From assembly GCA_016783445.1 (NCBI GenBank), contig JADHWO010000001.1, positions 85,596-123,992 of the forward strand: a stretch of DNA of 38,397 nt, read 5' to 3'. This DNA comes from Candidatus Aminicenantota bacterium (lineage in GTDB: Bacteria; Acidobacteriota; Aminicenantia; Aminicenantales; Aminicenantaceae). Within the stretch, counting starts at the first letter, position 1; each line of letters begins with the position of its first letter. Both the position numbers and the translations under genes were made by a program. The notes under the pieces were generated by a model, which saw only the letters and a list, made by a program, of their open reading frames with translations, made no database searches and was not told the origin of the DNA. This document shows positions 32,457-38,397 of this stretch, piece by piece.

Positions 32457-32824
32457 TAAATGACCTCCGGAGCCAGGGAAATGATTTTCATAAATTTTTT
32501 CTCTCTCAACTCTCTCCCAACAGGACCAAAAACTCGAGTCCCTATCGGTTCTCCCTGGCGGTCTATTATAACCGCCGCATTATCATCAAAACGGATATAA
32601 GAACCATCCCTGCGACGTATTTCCTTTTTTGTCCGGACTATCACTGCCTGGATGACACTTCCCTTCGTTATTTTGCTTTCGGGTTCAGCTTCCTTAACTG
32701 TTGCTGAAATCACATCTCCAATAGTCGCAGTTTTCCCGGCTCCACCTCCAAGAGGACTTAGGCATAAAATCCTGCGCGCACCAGAATTATCAGCAACTTT
32801 TAGCCTTGTTTCCGCTTGAATCAT
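32456..32824 (-). CDS. rplN: 50S ribosomal protein L14
   Basis: Inter-subunit face protein, target of ribosome silencing factor. The 122-residue product begins [20 protein letters not shown] and has [16 protein letters not shown] and [10 protein letters not shown], all family signatures. It overlaps rpsQ by four bases. Confidence 0.98.
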   Translation of the reverse strand: MIQAETRLKVADNSGARRILCLSPLGGGAGKTATIGDVISATVKEAEPESKITKGSVIQAVIVRTKKEIRRRDGSYIRFDDNAAVIIDRQGEPIGTRVFGPVGRELREKKFMKIISLAPEVI

Positions 32825-33117
32825 TCCTTCTTATCCTCAATCGCTTTCTCTGACTCGGTGGGAGATAGACCTACTATCTCTTGAATACGCCATTTTTTTC
32901 TTTTGCTAAGAGGCCTTGTCTCTATGATCTTAACAACATCTCCGACCTTACATTTTTCATATTCATCATGGGCGAGAAATTTTTTCTTCTTTTTTATAAT
33001 CTTATTGTATAAAGGATGTCTTACAGGCCGTTCAACAAGAACTGTGACTGTCTTTTTCATATTATTTCCAACAACAACTCCGATTTTTGTGGTCTTTTTA
33101 ACCTGTTTGTTTTCCAT
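32821..33117 (-). CDS. rpsQ: 30S ribosomal protein S17
   Basis: An OB-fold 16S rRNA binder. The 98-residue product contains [40 protein letters not shown] and [12 protein letters not shown]. Roughly ten extra residues precede the core. It lies three bases after rpmC. Confidence 0.97.
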   Translation of the reverse strand: MENKQVKKTTKIGVVVGNNMKKTVTVLVERPVRHPLYNKIIKKKKKFLAHDEYEKCKVGDVVKIIETRPLSKRKKWRIQEIVGLSPTESEKAIEDKKE

Positions 33118-33120
33118 TCT

Positions 33121-33318
33121 CTATTTCTTCCCTTCTTTTTTTTCCCTTAATATAGTTTTTATTCTGGCTATATCCTTCTTGATATTTTTTAGCTTCATAG
33201 CATTTTCCAATTGACCTAATTCGTGTTGGAACTTTAACTTAAAAAGCTGATCTTTTATCTCAGCTTCCTTGCTTTCTAATTCTTCTTCTGATAATTCTCT
33301 CAATTCACCTATCTTCAT
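33121..33318 (-). CDS. rpmC: 50S ribosomal protein L29
   Basis: Two-helix protein by the exit tunnel, part of the docking site for SRP and trigger factor. The 65-residue product has [20 protein letters not shown] and [20 protein letters not shown]. It overlaps rplP by four bases. Confidence 0.96.
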   Translation of the reverse strand: MKIGELRELSEEELESKEAEIKDQLFKLKFQHELGQLENAMKLKNIKKDIARIKTILREKKEGKK

Positions 33319-33737
33319 CTTAATTCTCTACCTTTCCTTGAAATAAATCTTGTTCTAATCGGGAGTTTATGGGCTGCTAACCTCATGGCTTCTTTTGCAG
33401 TCTGTTCTGTCACTCCTTCTAACTCATATATTATCTTACCCGGTTTAATTGTGTCTACCCAGAATTCAGGGTCTCCTTTTCCCTTTCCCATTCTGACTTC
33501 TGCTGGTTTTTTCGTAATCGGCTTCCATGGAAAAGTTTTAATCCAAAGTTTTCCTTTTCTCTTGATATGACGGGTTATGGCGATACGACCGGCTTCAATC
33601 TGCCGTGCTGTCATCCAACAGGGTTCTAAAGCTTGAAGGCCATACTCCCCAAAAGAGAGTTCTGATCCCCGACAGGCTTTTCCTTTCATTCTTCCTCTCT
33701 GCTGCTTTCTGTACTTGACTTTTTTTGGCATCAACAT
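33315..33737 (-). CDS. rplP: 50S ribosomal protein L16
   Basis: Sits at the A-site tRNA elbow and is needed for peptidyl-transferase centre assembly. The 140-residue product begins [19 protein letters not shown] and has [19 protein letters not shown]. The first of two nearby ATG codons (33737) is better spaced from the GAGGAG at the rpsC end. It is two bases after rpsC. Confidence 0.97.
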   Translation of the reverse strand: MLMPKKVKYRKQQRGRMKGKACRGSELSFGEYGLQALEPCWMTARQIEAGRIAITRHIKRKGKLWIKTFPWKPITKKPAEVRMGKGKGDPEFWVDTIKPGKIIYELEGVTEQTAKEAMRLAAHKLPIRTRFISRKGRELR

Positions 33738-33739
33738 GG

Positions 33740-34408
33740 CTAAAGCTCCTCTATTTCCACTGTTTGAGATGTCATTTTAGGTTTATCCACATCAGTCCTG
33801 TAAATCCAAACCTTAATGCCTATTTGTCCATAAGTCGTAAAAGCCTCAGTAAAACCATAATCAATATCTGCCCTTAAAGTTTGAAGAGGCAATTGACCTT
33901 TTAAATACCACTCAGACCGGGCAATTTCCACTCCTCCTAACCTCCCTGAACACATTACTTTTATACCTTTTGCTCCCATCTTTAAAGCCATATCCACTGC
34001 TCTCCTCATGGCTCTTCGATATGCTATTCTCTTCTCAAGCTGGATTGCGATCCCTTCGGCAACCAATAAAGCACTGAGCTCAGGCTTATCCACTTCTCTG
34101 ATATCAATATAAACCTCTTTTTTTACAATTTCCTGAAGAAGCGATTTGAGATTTTCAATCTCCCTTCCACCACGTCCTATAACAATACCCGGTCGAGCTG
34201 TCTGGATAATTACTCTGACTTTAGGGCCAACTCTTTCCACACCAATTTCGGAAATTCCTGCATGGTAATATCTTTTCTTAACAACTTTTTTCATTTTCAG
34301 GTCTTCATGAATCAAACGACTGTATTCTGTACCTTTAGAGAACCAGCGGGAACTCCACTGTTTGTTAAATCCCAATCTAAATCCGTGCGGATGAGTCTTC
34401 TGTCCCAC
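33740..34408 (-). CDS. rpsC: 30S ribosomal protein S3
   Basis: Part of the mRNA entry helicase. The 222-residue product has the N-terminal [20 protein letters not shown], a KH domain with [16 protein letters not shown], and the C-terminal [20 protein letters not shown]. Length is typical. It lies three bases after rplV. Confidence 0.98.
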   Translation of the reverse strand: MGQKTHPHGFRLGFNKQWSSRWFSKGTEYSRLIHEDLKMKKVVKKRYYHAGISEIGVERVGPKVRVIIQTARPGIVIGRGGREIENLKSLLQEIVKKEVYIDIREVDKPELSALLVAEGIAIQLEKRIAYRRAMRRAVDMALKMGAKGIKVMCSGRLGGVEIARSEWYLKGQLPLQTLRADIDYGFTEAFTTYGQIGIKVWIYRTDVDKPKMTSQTVEIEEL

Positions 34409-34411
34409 TTT

Positions 34412-34774
34412 TTATCTCCCTTTTATCTCTTCTAAATAAACATGGACATGGCTTGTCCTTTTTATTATCCGTAAAGCTCTCCCCATAGGAGCAGCTCTGA
34501 ATCTTTTCATCTGAGGACCCTGATTTATATAGATTTTTGCGATGAACAGGTTATCCACATCAATATCAGAAACTTTTTGCTGTGCGTTTGCAATAGCAGA
34601 ACGGAGTACTTTTTCAATAATGAAACTGGCTTTCTTTTTCTTCGAAAAACGGAGAATTGTCAAGGCTTCCCCTACATATCTCTCCCTGATTAAATCAGCT
34701 ACCAATTGGCACTTCTGGGGAGCAATCCTCACATATTTGCTGACTGCTCGGGATACTATATTTTGTTCTTCCAC
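34412..34774 (-). CDS. rplV: 50S ribosomal protein L22
   Basis: Its beta-hairpin lines the exit tunnel constriction and is a macrolide-resistance site. The 120-residue product has YVRIAPQKCQLVADLIRERY and the hairpin and signature KRFRAAPMGRALRIIKRTSH. It is one base after rpsS. Confidence 0.97.
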   Translation of the reverse strand: MEEQNIVSRAVSKYVRIAPQKCQLVADLIRERYVGEALTILRFSKKKKASFIIEKVLRSAIANAQQKVSDIDVDNLFIAKIYINQGPQMKRFRAAPMGRALRIIKRTSHVHVYLEEIKGR

Positions 34775-34775
34775 T

Positions 34776-35066
34776 TTACTTTTTAATCCTTATTGTCCGT
34801 GCAGTTTTTGTAGTGTGACCTCTAAACGTTCTTGTAGGGGAAAATTCCCCTAATTTATGTCCTACCATATTTTCGGTTATAAAGACCGGAATGAATTTCC
34901 TCCCATTATGGACCGCAATGGTCAATCCCACCATTTCTGGTATAATTGTTGAACGTCGAGCCCAAGTCTTGATTACTTTTCTCTTTTTCTCCGGTCCTTT
35001 TAATGCTTCGATCTTCTTCATAAGTTTAACATCAAGATAGGGACCTTTTTTTACAGACCTGCCCAT
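34776..35066 (-). CDS. rpsS: 30S ribosomal protein S19
   Basis: Small-subunit head protein that forms bridge B1 with S13. The 96-residue product begins [20 protein letters not shown] and has the signature [17 protein letters not shown]. It lies two bases after rplB. Confidence 0.98.
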   Translation of the reverse strand: MGRSVKKGPYLDVKLMKKIEALKGPEKKRKVIKTWARRSTIIPEMVGLTIAVHNGRKFIPVFITENMVGHKLGEFSPTRTFRGHTTKTARTIRIKK

Positions 35067-35068
35067 GA

Positions 35069-35896
35069 TTATTTACTCCTTCTCCTGACAATTGATGATT
35101 GAGTTCTTTTGTTCCTCCTTGTCTTGTATCCTTTTGTCGGCTTGCCAGTAGGGGACACAGGATTCCGGCCTCCCTTTGCTTTTCCCTCTCCCCCGCCGTG
35201 AGGATGATCAACAGGATTCATAGCTGTTCCTCGGACATGAGGCCTTCTTCCTTTCCAGCGGTTCCGGCCTGCTTTTCCAATGGAAATATTCTGAAAATCA
35301 AGATTTCCCATTTGACCAATAGTTGAACGGCAGTCCAAATGAATCTTTCTGATTTCAGAGGAAGGCAGCCGAATCTGGGCATAGTCTCCCTCTTTTGCTA
35401 AAACCTGGGCTCCTGTTCCTGCTGACCTTGCCAGCTGTCCCCCCTTGCTTTTTCTCAATTCGATGTTATGGACAACTGTTCCCAAAGGAATACATCTCAA
35501 GGGCATGGCATTTCCAGGCAGAATATCCACCTGCTTATCGGAAGAGAGAATGGTTTGGCCGACTTTTAAATCCAGGGGCGCTAAAATGTATCTCTTTTCA
35601 CCATCTTTATATTTTATGAGGGATATAAAAGCAGAGCGGTTAGGGTCATATTCGACAGTTTCTACTATACCTGGAACATCAATCTTGTTTCTTTTGAAGT
35701 CAATTATCCGGTATAACTTTCTATGTCCTCCTCCACGATGACGAATAGAGATATGTCCACGTGAATTCCTTCCTCCTGTTCTAGAAAGGGATTGAAGAAG
35801 TGGTTTGTAGGGACGAGGTGCTGTCAATTCCTCAAAAGTGAGCCCGGTCTTCTGACGCAAACTCGATGTTGTCGGTCTATAAGTTTTTATGCCCAT
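35069..35896 (-). CDS. rplB: 50S ribosomal protein L2
   Basis: Essential for peptidyl transfer and subunit association. The ATG at 35896 gives 275 residues starting [18 protein letters not shown], as in the family, with GAGG about 10 bases upstream. An upstream TTG at 35920 inside rplW would add eight residues and is rejected. The conserved functional loop [14 protein letters not shown] holds the key His. The C-terminus is basic ([19 protein letters not shown]). Confidence 0.97.
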   Translation of the reverse strand: MGIKTYRPTTSSLRQKTGLTFEELTAPRPYKPLLQSLSRTGGRNSRGHISIRHRGGGHRKLYRIIDFKRNKIDVPGIVETVEYDPNRSAFISLIKYKDGEKRYILAPLDLKVGQTILSSDKQVDILPGNAMPLRCIPLGTVVHNIELRKSKGGQLARSAGTGAQVLAKEGDYAQIRLPSSEIRKIHLDCRSTIGQMGNLDFQNISIGKAGRNRWKGRRPHVRGTAMNPVDHPHGGGEGKAKGGRNPVSPTGKPTKGYKTRRNKRTQSSIVRRRSK

Positions 35897-35897
35897 T

Positions 35898-36191
35898 TTA
35901 AACTGCCTCAAAATACTCAATCATTTTTTCGCCTTCTTTCAGCTTTATATAGGCTTTCTTCCAATCCTTCTTTTTACCCTCATTGCGGCCAACTTTTCTT
36001 ATTTTGCCTCTTCTGTTCTGAACGCGAACATTTTCCACTTTAATCTTAAAGAGCTGTTCAGCAGCTTGTTTTATCTCATTTTTATTTGCTCTGGGATCAA
36101 CTTCAAAACAGACTTCTCTATTTTTCTCCTTTAACAAGGTACTTTTTTCCGTAATAATAGGTCTTAAAATGACCCTATATGGATCCTTCAT
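35898..36191 (-). CDS. rplW: 50S ribosomal protein L23
   Basis: Exit-tunnel rim protein that docks trigger factor and SRP. The 97-residue product has [20 protein letters not shown] and [20 protein letters not shown]. It overlaps rplD by four bases and ends one base before rplB. Confidence 0.97.
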   Translation of the reverse strand: MKDPYRVILRPIITEKSTLLKEKNREVCFEVDPRANKNEIKQAAEQLFKIKVENVRVQNRRGKIRKVGRNEGKKKDWKKAYIKLKEGEKMIEYFEAV

Positions 36192-36811
36192 CCTTTTAGT
36201 TTCTCCACCAAGGATTCAAAAGCTTTCTGCGTGAAAACAAGCCATTTGTAGTTTAAAACGTCATAAACATTGACGTGATTATAATCGACGGTTTTAATCT
36301 TTTCTATATTGCGTAAAGAAAGAAACAAATTCTTATTTTGATAAAAATCAACGATCAAAGCTGAATCCAAATTTAATGCCTTCAAGAGCTTTGCTCCTTC
36401 CTTTGTCTTAGGCTCCTTGAAGTCAAATTCCTTCAGGACAAGCACTTGTTTATCAGCAAATTTTTGAGATAAGGCCGATTTTAAGGCATTCTTTTTTGCT
36501 TTCCTGGGCAAGCTATAATAATAGCTTCTTGGTTTAGGTCCAAAGGCAATTCCACCCTTTCTCCAGATAGGAGAACGAATACTTCCTGCTCTTGCCCTTC
36601 CTGTTCCTTTCTGTCTCCAGGGTTTACGACCTCCTCCCCTCACTTCACCTTTTGTCTTTGTAGAGGCTGTCCCTCTCCTTTGATTTGCACGATAGTTTAC
36701 TACAGCTTCATAGAGAAGATGTTCTTTTAAAGGATAAGAAAAGACCTCTTTTGGAGCGCTAATCTCACTGATTTTCTTTCCTTTTTGATCTAAAACTTGA
36801 ACTTTAAGCAT
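36188..36811 (-). CDS. rplD: 50S ribosomal protein L4
   Basis: Its extended loop reaches the exit tunnel; in E. coli L4 also represses the S10 operon. The 207-residue product has the loop GGRKPWRQKGTGRARAGSIR and GPKPRSYYYSLPRKAKKNAL, with normal length. I see no leader hairpin like the enteric regulatory site upstream of rpsJ. Confidence 0.97.
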   Translation of the reverse strand: MLKVQVLDQKGKKISEISAPKEVFSYPLKEHLLYEAVVNYRANQRRGTASTKTKGEVRGGGRKPWRQKGTGRARAGSIRSPIWRKGGIAFGPKPRSYYYSLPRKAKKNALKSALSQKFADKQVLVLKEFDFKEPKTKEGAKLLKALNLDSALIVDFYQNKNLFLSLRNIEKIKTVDYNHVNVYDVLNYKWLVFTQKAFESLVEKLKG

Positions 36812-36814
36812 CTT

Positions 36815-37810
36815 TTATTCTTTCTTTTCCTCTTTAGATGATTCGGATTCAGAAGGCTCAGGTCCAGATTTGACAGGCTTAGATTGTTCAGCTTTGTCCT
36901 TCTCAGGCTTTGACTCTTCAGGTTTAAGCTTTTCGGATTTAGAAGGCTCGGCTTTAATCTCCTCAGGTTTTACATCTTCAGGCTTGCTTTCTTCAGGTTT
37001 AGCCTCTTCGGTCTTAGGTTTTTCAGGTTCAACCTCTGATTTAGGTTTATCAGGCTTGGCTTCGGCACCAGGTTTCTTAGCCTTTTCCTCTGGTTTTGGT
37101 TGTTCAGGCTTTTCCCCTGTTTTTGGTTTCTCAGGTTTAACTTCTTCAGGTTTAGGTTTTTCAGACTTATAAGACTCAGGAGAAAAATTCGCTTTTTTTA
37201 TTAATAGATAGCCTCCATTAGCTCCGGGAACAGCTCCTTTTACAACCAGGAGGTTGTTCTCTTTATCAGCCTGGACAACTGTCAGGTTTTTAATTGTTAC
37301 TCTTTCATTTCCCATATGCCCGGGAAGTTTTTTCCCTTTTACTACACGTGAAGGATAGGCGGAAGCTCCTACAGACCCGGGTCGTCTATGAAACATGGAA
37401 CCGTGGGTTGCTTTACCACCATGAAAGCCCCAACGTTTTATAACGCCAGCAAAACCCTTTCCTTTACTCATCCCGACTACATGAACTTTATCTCCAGCCT
37501 GGAAAATATCCACAAAAAACTGGTCTCCTTCCTTAACCTCTTCATTTATTGCAAACTGAAATTCACGCAAAATCTTTACAGGAGGAATACCAGATTTGAC
37601 GTAATGTCCAACTAAAGGCTTTGATGGCTTTCTTAAACCCTTCTCTTCTATAAAGCCCAACTGGAGGACTGTATAGCCATCTTTTTCGTTTATCTTCTTC
37701 TGAATGACTGTACAAGGCCCAGCTTTTATAATAGTGACCGGGGACGCATTTCCCCCTTCATCAAAAGATTGGGTCATTCCAATCTTTTTCCCGATTAAGC
37801 CTTCTACCAT
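36815..37810 (-). CDS. rplC: 50S ribosomal protein L3 with about 120-residue charged C-terminal tail
   Basis: Assembly initiator whose loop reaches the peptidyl-transferase centre. The core (residues 1 to about 211) begins [17 protein letters not shown] and has [20 protein letters not shown] and [14 protein letters not shown]3 normally ends near 210 residues, but here translation continues to residue 331. The tail (36818-37177) consists of degenerate repeats of about four to eight residues built on KPEE, EKPK and ESKPE, with no hydrophobic residues to speak of. The tail is in frame with the core and not separated by a stop. Its role is unknown. Confidence 0.95.
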   Translation of the reverse strand: MVEGLIGKKIGMTQSFDEGGNASPVTIIKAGPCTVIQKKINEKDGYTVLQLGFIEEKGLRKPSKPLVGHYVKSGIPPVKILREFQFAINEEVKEGDQFFVDIFQAGDKVHVVGMSKGKGFAGVIKRWGFHGGKATHGSMFHRRPGSVGASAYPSRVVKGKKLPGHMGNERVTIKNLTVVQADKENNLLVVKGAVPGANGGYLLIKKANFSPESYKSEKPKPEEVKPEKPKTGEKPEQPKPEEKAKKPGAEAKPDKPKSEVEPEKPKTEEAKPEESKPEDVKPEEIKAEPSKSEKLKPEESKPEKDKAEQSKPVKSGPEPSESESSKEEKKE

Positions 37811-37812
37811 GT

Positions 37813-38133
37813 CTATTCTCCTCCAGTCCCAAAGGCTTGAATTTCTACATCAATACCGGCTGGAAGATCCAACTTCTGAAGTTCCTCAATAGTCTCATTG
37901 TTGTATTCGCTTATATCAATCAACCTCTTATGAATTCTCATCTCGAAGTGCTCTCTGGACCTTTTATCAACATGAGGAGAACGAAGAACACAAAATCTGT
38001 GGATACGGGTAGGTAAGGGCGTTGGACCAGATATCTTTGCTCCTGTTCTTTTTGCCTTAAAAACAATGTCTTTTACAGACTGGTCCAAAAGCCGATGATC
38101 AAAAGATTTCAGTCTTATTCTAATTTTTTCCAT
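37813..38133 (-). CDS. rpsJ: 30S ribosomal protein S10
   Basis: Head protein of the small subunit and, with NusB, part of antitermination. The 106-residue product has [20 protein letters not shown], the loop [20 protein letters not shown], and [12 protein letters not shown]. It is first gene of the S10 cluster, 127 bases after tuf, with AAGGA upstream of the ATG. Confidence 0.98.
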   Translation of the reverse strand: MEKIRIRLKSFDHRLLDQSVKDIVFKAKRTGAKISGPTPLPTRIHRFCVLRSPHVDKRSREHFEMRIHKRLIDISEYNNETIEELQKLDLPAGIDVEIQAFGTGGE

Positions 38134-38221
38134 TTTTTCTGTTCCTTGGTTCTCTTCATATATCGTATATCACGTTAATTGTATTATGATTTCTCTCATC
38201 TTCTTTCTGCATTTAATCTTC

Positions 38222-38243
38222 GGGTTTGATAAATCAAATCCCT
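38222..38243 (-). promoter_or_regulatory. small hairpin in the tuf-rpsJ spacer
   Basis: On the minus strand GGGATTTGAT-TT-ATCAAACCC pairs with one bulged A. It starts 18 bases after the tuf stop and has no following T run, so it is not a classical terminator. It could protect or separate the tuf and rpsJ messages. No clear promoter was found in 38134-38260. Confidence 0.3.
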
Positions 38244-38260
38244 ACATATTTCTCCTTATT

Positions 38261-38397
38261 TTACTCTAAAACATCCGTAACTGAACCGGCTCCAACAGTC
38301 CGTCCTCCTTCTCTTATCGCAAACCTCAATCCCTTCTCCATCGCCACATCCATTATCAACTCTATCTCCAAATTCACATTATCTCCAGGCATCACCA
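38261..38397 (-). CDS. tuf: elongation factor Tu, C-terminal end (5' part outside window)
   Basis: The last 45 codons read [20 protein letters not shown], then [20 protein letters not shown], ending in DVLE and a TAA stop. This is the domain 3 terminus of EF-Tu, the GTPase that brings aminoacyl-tRNA to the ribosome. Location directly before rpsJ is the usual str-S10 arrangement. Confidence 0.97.
   Translation of the reverse strand, partial: VMPGDNVNLEIELIMDVAMEKGLRFAIREGGRTVGAGSVTDVLE

Noticed and set aside
36870-37172. 100-codon Ser/Gly/Phe-rich plus-strand frame
   Set aside because: It is the antisense of the KPE-repeat tail of L3; its repeats only mirror that low-complexity region.
1-38397. 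CRISPR arrays, rRNA and tRNA genes
   Set aside because: I scanned for regularly spaced direct repeats and for tRNA/rRNA signatures and saw none; the repeats present are the inverted-repeat elements described.

Overview
The window reads as one chromosomal stretch of a diderm (Gram-negative-type) bacterium with moderate to low GC. Envelope evidence is two predicted lipoproteins, a LysM lytic transglycosylase and a signal-peptide-bearing beta-barrel protein. Ribosomal proteins S4, S14 and L36 all keep their zinc cysteines. I cannot name the species; an uncultured, Aminicenantes/Acidobacteria-like lineage is a guess from gene content only.

Layout. (1) 1-650: the N-terminal part of a HisC-like aminotransferase, minus strand. 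(2) 651-1560: a gene-free stretch holding two small inverted-repeat insertion elements, each flanked by a perfect 9-bp direct repeat. (3) 1730-3323: methylmalonyl-CoA epimerase and an acyl-CoA dehydrogenase behind a near-consensus promoter. (4) 3343-5158, minus: MTA phosphorylase followed by a PfkB kinase. (5) 5325-10861, plus: a compact run of sirtuin, LarC, FolE, MetRS and a PqqB-like metallo-hydrolase. (6) 10875-13202: TsaC/Sua5, a beta-barrel protein with a textbook sigma-54 promoter, and a PilZ protein. (7) 13203-14340: a nitroreductase in unusual surroundings, followed by a cut-off reading frame. (8) 14341-19954: glycosyltransferase, tandem LEA14-like protein, C1-peptidase lipoprotein, CCA-adding-type enzyme and GalE. 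(9) 19982-20394: a third inverted-repeat element carrying the same roughly 320-bp core as the first one. (10) 20606-22426: an MltD-like lytic transglycosylase. (11) 22475-38397, minus: the complete S10-spc-alpha ribosomal run from rpsJ to rplQ in canonical order (with secY, adk, map, infA, rpmJ and rpoA), preceded by the 3' end of tuf.

The most interesting signal is the repeat pair 848-1168 / 20033-20360. The two copies diverge but keep base pairing through compensatory changes, while reading frames are not conserved. This points to a structured RNA or hairpin module. It sits inside element 802-1199, which has terminal inverted repeats and a 9-bp target duplication; element 1345-1544 has the same ends but a different, also highly folded, interior. 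Copy B sits inside unrelated 26-bp inverted repeats. I do not recognise this family. Other points are an acyl-CoA dehydrogenase lacking the catalytic Glu at both known positions, a C1 peptidase with Asp in place of the triad Asn, a sirtuin missing one zinc cysteine, and large charged extensions on ribosomal proteins L3, S5 and L30.
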